Source of the DNA: Isoetes taiwanensis | Lineage: Eukaryota; Streptophyta; Lycopodiopsida; Isoetales; Isoetaceae | Direction: 5' to 3' | Assembly (NCBI GenBank): GCA_021234155.1 | Contig: JAJEKV010000177.1 | Location: 780,160-844,159 of the forward strand | Length of the DNA stretch: 64,000 bases | The notes under the pieces: model-generated | The model's input: the letters and a program-made list of their open reading frames with translations, nothing else | What the model was told of the DNA's origin: nothing | The model's database searches: none | Part shown: positions 34,642 to 45,356 of the stretch, piece after piece | Layout of the letters: each line of letters opens with the position of its first letter | How positions within the stretch are numbered: position 1 is the first letter of the stretch | Program-made: the position numbers and the translations under genes

Positions 34642-37006
34642 TGTGACGTCCCCTACTCGTATACGGTGCACTCATCGTATACAAACAGGAGTTCATCCCC
34701 CATACCAGCTCCATGCTGATACAGGGCCCTCCACATATCACTGTAACCGTACTGGGTTCCAGTGGGAAGAGTGAAGGGGTCATTTTACCCCGTCTCCCTC
34801 AGGGCCTATCTAGCTGCGGAAGCGTAAACATATATGTCAGTACACATAATCATCACATATCCACCTCGAAGGCTGGCACATCAATATCTGCATAGACAAA
34901 GATCAGCACAATACAAGTGGATTCCTACCCAGGGCCCAGACTCCAGGGAATGACTGACAAGCTTGGGTCTCCAGAGTTCATTGCAGACGGAATCATGACA
35001 ATGGATTTGGCTGGCATGAGAACATGGCATAGGGTTGTCCACTCCATCCGCCCCTCCTGTGCACACTTTGCAGAGTAGGTTGAAGAGTGTTGAGACCTGA
35101 CTGTAGCCCGCCGGATGCATAGCCAAAGGGGCTATTCCTGGGTTGCATCTCCCCAGTTTCGATGGGGCAGGTAGGGATCACTTCCACCAGAGATCTCCAT
35201 GCTGACTCAAGGTGACTAGAGGCCCACCGCCCTTATTCGACTTAACCCACTGGAAAGTGAACCCCACTCCACGGGTGTCGAGCCCATGCCTTACCCACAC
35301 TCAGTAGCAAGCCATTAGACCTAGTCTACATTGATCCCCGGTAGACTTTACACACCAGAGGGATCGGTCAAGAGTCAGAACACAAACCTCCTTCTGAGCC
35401 AGTCTGGCCCCTTCACCCACAACCAGGTGTGGTTCTTGTACACAGGCCGAAATCTAGTAATGCACTAAGAGGGACTAGCTAGGAGCATCAACTACTAAGC
35501 TTTAGGGTCATTTCCCACTTGCTATTAAGTTAAGTTAAATAGGGCAAATAACTGGAACTTGCTTTCCTACTGACCCTTAAGTTAATATCAGTTAAGTTAA
35601 TTCCAGTTAATTTTTAACCGTTCATTAACTTAACGGAGCATCCTTCTCACTAGAAAAAGTTAAGTTATTTTTTTAACCAAATTTAAAAATATTTAACCAA
35701 CTAGTGCAAAAGTTAAGTGACCTAAGCAAGGTCTACTTAACTTCTAACTTTTTGGTTAAGCATTAAGCTTACTTAACTACAAGTGAGAAATGGTTCCAGT
35801 TAGGTTAGACTCTTAAATTGTAATTTTGACAAGGAGGCCAACTAGTTGACCAAATGTCTTATTAGTTTGATAGATTGAATAAAAAACATTAAAATAAGAG
35901 GTGGATTTTAAGAATTTTATGATAGATTGACTGGTCACGTAGTACTTGACTAGAAAGTATTAAAATGTACAGAGTTGACTACGAGTCAATTGATTGGTGA
36001 GCAACCACTTTACTAGATTTTACTTAGTCAAAGAATTCACAAAAATAGTAACTTGAAACAAAAGTTATATCCTCTATTTAACTTAACCATATCTCTTAAC
36101 TGAAGTGAGAAACGAACACATTTATCTCTAACCTAACAAAACTTCTTAACTGCTAGTGTGAAGCACAAGCTCATTATAAAGGTTAGGTTAAGTTGATTTC
36201 ATGAGCTTAACCTAAGTGATCCATAATTGGTAGTGCGAATGCATATCTTCACAATCCTTTAAGTTACTCTTAACTTAATGACTTTTAATGGGAAATCACA
36301 ACCTACTTTCCGTTAAGTTAAGAGATAACCAATTGGTTAAGTTAACCTAACCTAATTGTGAGTGGGAAACTACCCTTAAGTCTCTACCCCCTTTCCCAAT
36401 ACAATGAGTCCACAGAATTCATCCGTCCATCACATCATTATAGAACTAAAGAATAAGAACTAATCTATATCATAGAGTTAGGTTCTTTAGTTAGGGTCAA
36501 TCTGGGGATCTGCTTGGCTACTAAGGGTAATTTAATAGGCTAAACCTATTGGTTCGATGGCTGAAATACGGTTTAGGCTATTAAATCGACTAAATACCTG
36601 ATCCCTGGTTCATTCCTCTTGATCCAAAGGCGTCCATGTCGCTGCTCTGCTTGGGGATGCGGTCGGAAGGCGAATCTGACGAGCTAGGGCGCACGGGCAG
36701 ATCTTGGGAGTTGGATTTGACTCCTCAGGCGCGCGAACTGGAGCTCGGAAGATTCGTGGACGGAAAAAGGGAAGAATTACATAGGCTCTCAGTTAGGTTT
36801 AGGGTTTCCATGACCCTTGGTCTGCCTTTAATGGGTTAAAGGTTTAAAGTGCGCACATTGCTAAGTGTGCGCACCCTTGCAAGTTGCCCCCTAGGGCGCC
36901 CTTGCTTGGTTACACGTCGGCGTACACGTCGTTTGAAATGGCGTGTACGCGTGACGGTGCAGTACGGTATACGTCTTGAGACCATATATCGTACTGGAAC
37001 GTCACA
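34642..37006 (-). repeat. Chromovirus 3' LTR, enlarged by a MITE
   Basis: 2365 bp; about 1491 bp once the MITE and its duplicated TTA are discounted. It is collinear with 46911-48412. Near its right end gtgcgcac is repeated around a 10-nt loop (36849-36875). Differences from the 5' LTR are mostly at CAG/CTG sites. Confidence 0.93.
35505..36375. mobile_element. 871-bp MITE, PIF/Harbinger-like, inside the 3' LTR
   Basis: Terminal inverted repeats gggtcatttcccactt and (inverted) gggtagtttcccactc are flanked by TTA (35502-35504 and 36376-36378). The uninterrupted site is seen in the other LTR as gctttaagtct, which proves the insertion. The 3-bp TTA duplication fits PIF/Harbinger. The interior is AT-rich and dense in ttaagttaa-like phrases in both orientations; no protein is coded. 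Confidence 0.9.
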
Positions 37007-37851
37007 TTCTCCCCACCTTAAATTGATGCTGTCTGCAGCATCGTGGGTCTCCCTACCTTGGGATCTTCTTAACCTGCAATTAACTTGATGCATACGATAT
37101 ACTATTATCATAGTTACACATTTATTATGATTACCTTGAGGTAATATTTTTAGAACATTATTATACTATTATTCAATCAAATACTTATCAATTCGTATGT
37201 CATTACAACAATTACCCATTAGTTTTTCTTATCATAATGTTTTAGTTTATCAATATATATACAGTTATTCTCTGAGGTACTCTTCATTTCTTGCAATACA
37301 TTACAACAAAATTTGTGTTGCAAGTCTTCATAGCTCGACCTCCTAGCCCTCCGGACCGCTCTATTGGCCTGCAGGTCAACACTACGTTAGTACCATTTTT
37401 TAATTATTTATAAATTTGGTTATAAGGGAACCACCCCAACTATCTACATGAATGCATGGCTAATCTCCCGGCGTAGGAAGAGGATGCTTCTTCCATCGTG
37501 GCCGTGGAGACAGCGCCCTATAATGCCTATATGGCGCTCATGCCTACACCTTTAGTTGTCCAGCGTGGAGGATAGGGTCCTTCGCGTATATGGGGCGTGA
37601 AGGATACCGTAGGCATTGACTAGAGGTGCTTTTCCTATCAATGCATTCCTGAATGACCTCTTATCTCTCGAGGTCGTCTACTTCCGTGGGACAGAAGTAG
37701 ACTTTTCAAGCGGAACCGCGGTCATGCCTACATTGACATTACACCACGTCCTAGAGATCGCCATAGTGATCTCATCATCGGTAACAACGCATGCAACCCA
37801 TACCTCATAGGTTGCATGCGTAGATTATACTTAACTATGCAAGCTATAAAT
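37007..37851 (-). other. Chromovirus region between polyprotein stop and 3' LTR
   Basis: Non-coding. A purine tract abuts the LTR (minus strand aaggtggggagaa, about 37007-37019), the likely plus-strand primer. A hairpin lies at 37787-37821. No open frame with motifs is seen. Confidence 0.7.
37787..37821. repeat. 12-bp perfect hairpin near the chromovirus 3' end
   Basis: Arms acgcatgcaacc (37787-37798) and ggttgcatgcgt (37810-37821) flank an 11-nt loop, about 30 bp downstream of the integrase stop in transcript sense. It may act in RNA processing or dimerisation; this is not established. Confidence 0.7.
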
Positions 37852-39160
37852 CTACACAATCGACATGCCTGAGCCGATTTCTTCGGAGATGACCTTGCCG
37901 TCCCATTGCTCCATAAACTGTGGGTACTGCTTTATCAGGTCTCTTTTAAGTACCCATGTCGCGTCTTCCACCGGCAAGTGTTTCCACTTGACCAAGTATT
38001 GGAGAAACTCCGATCTCCTTGTTTTCTTGAACGCTTTATCAAGAATTAGTTCTGGAACTATTTCTATCTGCTCTTCTATCATTTCCAACATCGTTGGAGT
38101 GTCCAGGACTTCATCTGGATTGGGAGTGTGCTTCTTCAGCAAACTCACGTGGAAGACTTTGTGGATCTTTAAGTGTGATGGCAAGTCTAGCTTGTAGGAT
38201 TGGTTACCTACTCTTTGGATTATTCTGAAGGGTCCAGCCCACCTTGGAGCAAGCTTCTTACAATTTCCGATGCGGAGCTTCGCCTGCTTTACCTTGATCT
38301 TGAGCCATACATCATCTCCAACTTGGAACTCTCTGACTGTCCGATGTTTGTCGGCGATGCTCTTTTGTCGGCTCCTTGCTGCGAGAAGATACCCTCGAAC
38401 TTCTTCCACGAGTTGCTGCATGTCACCCGACATTTGCTGCGAAACTTCCACTTTTGACACGGGGTTGTGCCAAGTGTTTGGAGTTAGGCATTGGTAGCCG
38501 TAGTTGATCATGAATGGCGACATTTGGGATGATTCCTGCTTGGTGCTATTGTATGCACTCCACCAAGTGAATAAATTCTTCCCACATACCTTGCTTGTTC
38601 CAGACATAGTTTCGTAGCATATCCTCCAATATTCTGTTGGTACGCTCCGTTTGCCCATCCGTCTGAGGATGATAGGCCGTGCTCATGGATAGCTTCGTCC
38701 GAATCGTTGCGAAGAGGTCCTGCCAAAAGGCACTGATGAACTTCGGATCTCGGTCGGAGATAATTTCCCTTGGCATGCCATGGATCCTGAAGATTTCTTT
38801 GGTGAAGAGCTTTGCCATATCCATAGCTGTGTCCGTGGTCCTGCAAGGCACAAAATGTGCCATCTTCGACAACTTGTCGACCACGACCATCAGGGCATCC
38901 TTCCCTCTTGCTGTTCTTGGAAGCCCCGTTATGAAGTCCATGCTGACGACCTCCCACTTAGGTTCCAATGCACCTGGAATTCAAAGCTGTTCTGCCTTCG
39001 TTTGCTGACATAGCTGACATTCCTTGATGTGGCGAGCTACCTGCTTCTTCATTCCTGGCCAATAGTAGCTGCTACGCACTTTGAAGTATGTCTTCATAAA
39101 TCCTGCATGGCCAGCTATTGGGCTATTGTGGGTGTCGTGGAGGATCAACTTTCTTACTCC
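37852..39160 (-). pseudogene. Chromovirus integrase with C-terminal chromodomain
   Basis: N-terminal zinc domain (ARHIKECQLCQQTKA, about 39010-39040). The catalytic core carries MDFITGLP, IISDRDPKF and RTNRILEDMLRNYVW (D, D and E), then the GPY/F module (RWAGPFRIIQRVGNQSYKLD), then a chromodomain with FLQYLVKWKHLPVEDATWV. The chromodomain makes this a chromovirus; such domains steer integration through histone H3 methyl marks. Breaks: an in-frame TGA at about 38985 between zinc domain and core, and one frame change at about 38580 just after the core. The last 268 codons are open. Confidence 0.93.
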
Positions 39161-39860
39161 AGATCATTCAGGCACGCACAACTTGTTCTTATGGTATAGA
39201 AGTTTACCTTCCTTCTTAAAATTTTTGAAGGTTTCCCTTTCCTTATCTGTTCTCACTTCCTTGCACAAGCTTGCCCATACTTCTTTGAAGTCTACATCCG
39301 TTGGCAAGGTTTCTTCAATCTTCTTCCCGAAATCACTGGAGAGCGTCGAGATTGCATTGCAATGCACTTTAGTTGTCAGCGGATGCCTTGAAAGTGCATC
39401 TGCTACCATATTAAGCTTCCCGGGCTTGTAGACTATGTCGAAGTCATACTCTTCGAGAAACTCCATCCACCTTCGCCGCAGTGTTAAGGTGTGGTTATGC
39501 GAATACATATTGGAGGCTCTGATGATCCGTGTCCAACTGAAACTTCCTCTCTAAGAGGTAGTGCCTCCAAATTCTCAATGCCCTGACAACCGCAAGCAAC
39601 CCCCGATCGTGGCGGTAACGATTTCGGGCGTTTCATCTTTCTGGAATCGTACGCTATTACTCGCTCTTCTTGCATGAGCACTGCACCTGTGGCTATCTTA
39701 CTTGCGTATGTCGCCACTATAGCTTGTCCTTCTCCGGGTCTGGCAGGGTCAAGTCGAGGGCGGTTGTCAAAGCTTCCTTCAACAATTCAAATCCTGCTTG
39801 GGCTTTCTTGAGCCAATGGTCTGCCCAATTTTTCACTTTCTCCGGCCAAGTCCATTAGTG
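39161..39860 (-). pseudogene. Chromovirus RNase H region
   Basis: The minus strand shows ASKIATGAVLMQEERVIAYDS (about 39650-39710), then RRRWMEFLEEYDFDIVYKPG and NMVADALSRHPLT (about 39380-39480), the typical end of Ty3/gypsy RNase H. A frame change at about 39490-39620 splits it; the catalytic stretch between is altered. Confidence 0.85.
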
Positions 39861-40900
39861 GGCTGCTATCTTTGCGGGTTCTTCACAAACTTCCTGAATA
39901 CCCCCGCTAGGCTTCAGAGGAAACTTCGACTCGTGGACGTTCTTTTTGGCCGCCATTGAATCACCGCTTCAATCTTGGCGGGATCCATCGAGATTCCTTC
40001 TGCTGAAATCACATGACCGAGGTATTCCACCTTCTCTGTTGCGAAGTGGCACTTCGACAACTTGGCATACAACTGATGCCTCTTCAACTTCTCGAGGACC
40101 TTTCTTACGTGTTGTGCATGTTCTTCAATGGATCCGCTATACACCGTAATGTCGCCGAAGAACACTATCACGTAAGATGTCCAAGAATTCCTCGAAGATG
40201 TCATTCATGAGTCTCATGAACGAAGCTGGGGCATTTGATAGCCCAAATGGCATTACCGCGGAACTCGTAATGCCCATACCGGGTCCCGAAGCCGCTTTGT
40301 GGATGTCTTTTCCTTTATCCCCGATCTGGTGGTAACCGACCTTAGGTCGATCTTGGAGAAGACCTTTGCCCTTTTGAGCTGATCCATCAAGTCGTCCGAT
40401 CTGGGGAGGCGCATTTGTTCTTGATGGTGTGCTTGTTCAATTGTTCAGAATCTATGCACATCTCAAGCCGCCATCCTTCTTCTTGACAAAGAGGATGGGT
40501 GCCCCAAATGGTGAGACGCTAGGTCTAATGAAGTTTAGGTCGAAAGCAATTCCTCGCAATTGCTTCTTTTTAGCTCCGCGGGCCTCGTGGTCTTCATTCT
40601 ATATGGAGCCTTGCTCGCCGGTTTGCCCCCCGGTTCGAGTGCTATCTCACACTCGACTCTAAGTAAGGAGGAAGCCGCCGATCTCATCCGAAGAGATCGT
40701 GGAACTCCCGTGATCAAGCTGGCTATTTGCTTGGGCAACTTGTCGAGCACTTTGTTTCCTTTGCTTTCCTCTCGCCTCTGGTTCTTCAATCTCAAGTTTG
40801 AAGATATATGCTACTTGCTCGCTTCTGATAGATTTGAGCAGCTTCTTAATAGACATACACCGCATGATGGGAGCAACGCCTTTACCCGCGGATCTCAATA
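39861..40900 (-). pseudogene. Chromovirus reverse transcriptase, degenerate
   Basis: Pieces in order: [15 protein letters not shown] (about 40610-40650), [12 protein letters not shown] (about 40480), GYHQIR (about 40330), then VIVFFGDITVYSGSIEEHAQ and HLGHVIS-type thumb sequence (40190-40040). The catalytic box reads FGDI where the family has F-D-D-I/L, so the first Asp of the pair is Gly as written. Several frame changes lie between 40210 and 40540. It cannot be active as given. Confidence 0.85.
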
Positions 40901-41376
40901 ACTTTACCGCCGGGCGCTAGGAGGGTCACCTTCCGCTTCCACAATCAATGATGGCCCCCGCTGGTCCAAGGTACTCCATTCCTATTATCAAGTCATACTT
41001 GCCGATGCCCATTATTTGCCCCCATCGGGATATTAATTCCGCAAGTCAATGTCGAAATTGATCCTTTTCCCCGCCGCTTGTCTTACTACTCCGCTTTGCC
41101 AAGATTACGGCCTTGGTTTGACTTTAAGGGTTTCAACTTCAACATGTCGACCATCCTTGGGGAGGGCGGTTGTGGCTACTTCCCCGAAGTCTATTAAGAC
41201 TATGAAGGACTTGGTTTTGGCCTTCCCTATTGTGGAAATTACTCTATACGGGATTCTCGTCTGCTCAGATCTATAGCAAAGAAAGATGTGGCACTCACCC
41301 TCAATATAATCGCAAGACCGCCTGCCGATATTGTCGGGACGGAGTGTCCCATCCATCCAACCCGCTTAGCTGAAGC
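40901..41376 (-). pseudogene. Chromovirus protease region
   Basis: The minus strand reads RIPYRVISTIGKAKTKSFIV followed by LIDFGEVAT, a position where the family has a D-S-G-A motif; the match is partial. Broken frames on both sides. Its identity rests on order between gag and RT as much as on sequence. Confidence 0.5.
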
Positions 41377-42660
41377 TCATGACGAAGGGGCAATTCGCCG
41401 TTTCTCGCGGGTTCGGTTGGAAGCATCCTGAAGCAAAGCCGCTTCTCCATACACTCCCGCCTTTTTCTTTGGGCATTGCTTATAAGAAAGATCGTGACCG
41501 CTTTTAGAGTAGTTCACCCTTCCAAATTTTGTCCTTGAAGGACACTTGCTTCCTTTCCGCTGCCTCCCCCGGGTTGCCACTATATGGGGATTTTGGCTGG
41601 ACTTGGGCTGGCTGCCCTAGGGCTATAACTCCCCGTTGCTTTGCCTCTATCCCCGTAGTACGGCCAAGCCGTTTTACGCCGCTCGAGGCCCCTCCGATCC
41701 TTGCAAGCTGATTGCTTTTGATTCTCCTCTCCGGATACCGCCTTGGGGTCTATTGCCCTTACAAGCTTTTGATCTCTTCGTCAGCCCTTCAATGTAGCTC
41801 CAATCGCTGCGTTTTTTTCACTCAACTTTGCACATACTGACCTTAGTCTCATGAACTCTTCAAGATACTTACCTCCGACCATTTTGTACACCCTTTTTGC
41901 AACCCCAAAACCGGCGCGATCATGTTGACTTGTGTTCCCGCGGAACGTAATGGTGCTTTGAAGGCTTTAGAAAATTTCTTGAATCTGCACCCATCTCGCT
42001 TAAGCCATGGGCCTTGGCATAACCCTTCCACCAGATGCGGCGGCTCCCTTCCTTCGTTTGACTGCCGCGTCACCACCTTTGTCCTTGTCTTTCATTCTAT
42101 AGGCGCTTGCCGTACTTCGCCATCTCGCCGAGCCATGCCTGCCTTCCAAGCCCGACCGCCAGCACGAGAACTGCTCGAGCTTTCCGGCCTTCCATACGTT
42201 GCCCGCCGAGTCTACCTTTTTACGATAGTCTAATGCCTTAGCATCCTTCTCGGCCCTGGGCCGCGTCTCTACGGTCCGCACTTCTTCACCTCTTTTCGGA
42301 CTCTCAGAGTCCGAGAGCGAGCTTGAGTTGGAGGTTTCTGTACTAGGGGACCTCCTTCTCTTACTTCTCTTCTTATCCTTCCCCGATTTTCGAGGTGTCT
42401 TTTGCGGCCCGGATGATGCTTGTGCCGCCAAAGAGAGCCTTTATCCGTCCAGTTCCGTTCGTGATTTTGCGTATCTCCTCTTCGGGGTCATGGGAGCATA
42501 TGCTTCACAAAGTTCCTTGGGATGGGTTGCCCGTCGTGGGTCTCTTCGTCTCTGGGGCCCCTGCTTTGTTCGACCGTTCTTCTGCTCCCTATCTCAGATA
42601 CACAGGTTGGCCATGGCCTTATGGTTAGATTCATTCACTTTATTGTACTCATGTATTTGC
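41377..42660 (-). pseudogene. Chromovirus gag region, degenerate
   Basis: A basic, Ser-rich segment (KSGKDKKRSKRRRSPSTE, about 42330-42390) is preceded in the same frame by NKVNESNHKAMANLC and interrupted by TGA and TAA codons (about 42600 and 42440). Near the C-terminus a degenerate zinc knuckle (SGHDLSYKQCPKKK, about 41470-41510) has lost its first cysteines. The capsid core is not identifiable, and boundaries are approximate. Confidence 0.6.
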
Positions 42661-43403
42661 CGATATAATTTTTGGAACCAAATACAATCAAAGTAGTTTA
42701 ATATTGGCAACAAAATGTTTTTATTATATAATATTTTTAGATACAAGTCCTCCGGGATCAAGAGTCTAACTATTCTTGAAATCGCGTAGGGATGGGTTAT
42801 CCTCTAGAAATTTCTTAACTTGGGCCGCTCCTACCGAAGCGCCAAGTTCCTAAGGACATTGGTTGACGCCCCACCGTAAGGTCGTCACCAATTCCTCTAC
42901 TCGCTGGCCGGAGGTGTAGGCAATCTTCCCCGCCGCCGGTAGGGGCCGGCTAAGTCGAATATGTCATGCCATCGCCTTCTTGACTAAGACAAAGATAGTC
43001 GACGCTTGCAGCTATTCGAGCATGCATGCCAAAGCCGTAGAGTGCAATGAGCATAAACACTTCTTCTTCGGGGACTGAATTTGCGGTGTATCACCGCTTA
43101 TTCTCCAACATCGCCGGAAGGTAGTACCTCAACGACTGGCCATTGTGTGTTGTCGACGACTCCACACCGCTTGGCTCCCACTCTATGCTTTCCTGGCAGA
43201 TTCATCGACCTCTACCTCGGCCATTTTTGGTAGTCGCTAATTGTCGATGAAACTTGCCTGATGTCGATTCCTGCTCCTCTTGCGCGAGGTGGTGTCGAGG
43301 AGCTCGACATCAAGATGCTCGTGGTCTTGCCATGGATCCCCATCCGTTCTTGGATGTCATAGAACTCCTCCTCGCATGGCGCTCTCGAAGCCCATTATTT
43401 GCC
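42661..43403 (-). other. Chromovirus internal spacer, no motif
   Basis: GC-variable sequence between gag and accessory ORF B. Short open frames occur on both strands, none with a recognisable feature. Confidence 0.5.
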
Positions 43404-44253
43404 TTATGTTGTTGTAGGTTCGATGTCCCAAGTCGACTCCTCAGTATAGGTGTGCTTCTTCACTTGAAAGTGAAGTCTCGAGACTCCCCGGACGATGAAG
43501 TCGTTTGTCCGTTGTCGCCAGAAGTTGGTGCAGCAGCTCGGCTGCTTAGAACTCCCCTCTCCCCGCATTCGGGAGATTTCGATATCACTGAGGAGTAGGT
43601 ACTCCTCACCGCCACGATGATGGGGGCTAGGCTTGTGATGCCTAGCCCTAGTGGGGAGCCGACTGAGGGTCCGGCGCGGCTTCGCCAAGGTGTAGCTCCT
43701 CTTCTCGCTTTGCCGCCTCTTCCGGGTCGAAGCCCAGATACTTTCCCTCGCCCTTATTCCTTCTTTCTCGTTTCTTCCTTCCTTCTCTCGCCGGTAACCG
43801 CAAAAGCATCCGGCCGGGCGAGGAGGATGCTATGGGGTCCAACTCCATGGGAGGAATAGAGGTTTCCCCATTGGGTTTTCAAAGACGGGGTGGGAAAGGA
43901 ATATGGCCAAAGCGGGCGGTAGAAGTACTTGGTCCTTGGCTCGACCGTCAGGACCATGTAGTCCGGGCAACCTCTCGTGCCTTGTTAGTCAAATACTTGG
44001 CAATGTTCGACATCACCCAAGGTCGCTTTGAAGGGATGGGCGGGGAACAAAATAGCCCGTGTAAGGGGAAGTTGTACTAGGGACTGACCTACCCTAGCTT
44101 GGAACTCAGCCAATACCGCCTATATGTCGGCGCTATGCGCAAAGTTGCTTGGACATCTATCTCTTTGCCAAAGACTCGGAAGATGTCATTGACATTAGCC
44201 TCGGCTGCATGGCCACTGGCGCTGTACCATCGTCTGAAGTCAGCAGTTGCCAT
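43404..44253 (-). pseudogene. Accessory ORF B of the chromovirus, function unknown
   Basis: Not recognised. It opens with ATG at 44253, 114 bp downstream of a TATAAATA box: MATADFRRWYSASGHAAEAN, then NDIFRVFGKEIDVQATLRIA, stopping at 44089. A second frame continues collinearly (AVLAEFQARVGQSLVQLPLT, GDVEHCQVFD), meets a TAA, and runs on through TVEPRTKYFYRPLWPYSF. A further shift leads to YLGFDPEEAAKREEEL and later SDIEISRMRGEGS. The protein looks soluble, with no membrane helix. Its place between the primer-binding site and gag, on the coding strand with its own promoter, sets it apart from ordinary gag-pol. Ogre/Tat elements also carry an ORF upstream of gag, but I see no similarity to claim. 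Confidence 0.45.
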
Positions 44254-44366
44254 TGATCTATGGAAGAGGTGAGTAACAAACAGATGCTGGAGCGCCTATG
44301 GGAACTGGAAAATCGCCTAGATGGTCAAGAGTAAACTTGTAGGGTGTCAAGTGGCAAATGGGGTCC

Positions 44367-44374
44367 TATTTATA
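44367..44374 (-). promoter_or_regulatory. TATA box of accessory ORF B
   Basis: The minus strand reads cctataaataggacccc. TATAAATA lies 114 bp before the ATG at 44253. The same core and flank (ctataaatag) precede accessory ORF A. Confidence 0.65.
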
Positions 44375-44566
44375 GGCAAGGGAAAAACCCTAATTTTTGG
44401 ATGACTTAGAAATTTATTGGGGTTGGGCAATTCTGACCTATTGGGAGGTCCAAATGAGGATTTGAAGACTACTTTTGGGGTTTGAGCATGCTAAGATTAG
44501 CTATGAAACTTATTGCAACAAACTGGAGGTCATTTGGATATCGTATGGTGGAGAATTTGCTGAGAG

Positions 44567-44633
44567 GTCTCACACGTTGCGCCCAGTCCAAAAATAAACT
44601 TTTCATTTTCGGTCCTGGCGCGACGTGTGAGAC
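44567..44633. repeat. 67-bp hairpin repeat, copy 1
   Basis: Ends gtctcacacgttgcgcccag and cctggcgcgacgtgtgagac pair as a stem of about 20 bp with three internal imperfections. The loop carries aaacttttcattttcggt. Copies 1 and 2 start exactly 200 bp apart and lie upstream of ORF B. Confidence 0.9.
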
Positions 44634-44766
44634 ATTGACTCTAATTGGGTTAAACTTGTCCAATTTGGGTGATGTAAGGGTCTAATTCTGTTGGATCCAT
44701 CGAGTTAGGCAGAATTGACCCCTTATTTGGTCGATTTGGAGCTGTTTTAGGCACTTTTGGGGCATG

Positions 44767-44833
44767 GTCTCACACGTTGCGCCCAGACCAATAATGAACT
44801 TTTCATTTTCGGTCCTGGCGCGACGTGTGAGAC
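44767..44833. repeat. 67-bp hairpin repeat, copy 2
   Basis: Nearly identical to copy 1, with a few changes in the loop (accaataatgaac for tccaaaaataaac). Confidence 0.9.
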
Positions 44834-45356
44834 ATCCTCTCGAATTGGCCTAGGATGTCTGTTTTGACTAAAATAAAAGCTAAAACTTACTAATTCAACT
44901 TAATTAAGCAAGATTCCACATGTTATTTAGTCCAAAACTCTTTATATTAACAAAAATTTTTCTATTATTTACAAAATTTTAAGGCCGCTCTCCCTTGATG
45001 TAGCTAGCAAGATGCATGTCCTACATCATTAGTGTCACCCTCTTTGCATGGACTGTGCAGGCTGTCGAATCTTCAAAATGCTGCACTAGTTTTTGTTCTA
45101 TTGCCTCTTGCAGGGCCAGCAACATCTCATCCGTCACCCTCATTTCCGTGTTGTATTCTTGAATCACTTCTCGGACTAGTCGGGGCGAATCCGTTGCACG
45201 GGATCAAAACCCCGGTTCGTACCGAAAATGCCTGATCTCTCTCGGCTTTCCTCTCTCTCCTTCCGCGGTTCTCTTTTGCCCGGTGGTCTAGGAGGCTTGG
45301 GCTTCGTGGGCGGCTTCAGTGTTTGGCTCTTCGTCGGATGTCCACCTTCTATAGTT
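44834..45356 (-). other. Spacer between accessory ORFs A and B
   Basis: AT-rich to 45000, then GC-richer. No motif recognised; it lies downstream of ORF A and upstream of the ORF B repeats. Confidence 0.5.

Noticed and set aside
36849-37111. Short genes at the LTR ends (also 48242-48584)
   Set aside because: The same frames recur because both lie in the LTR and they cross the LTR boundary; no motif.
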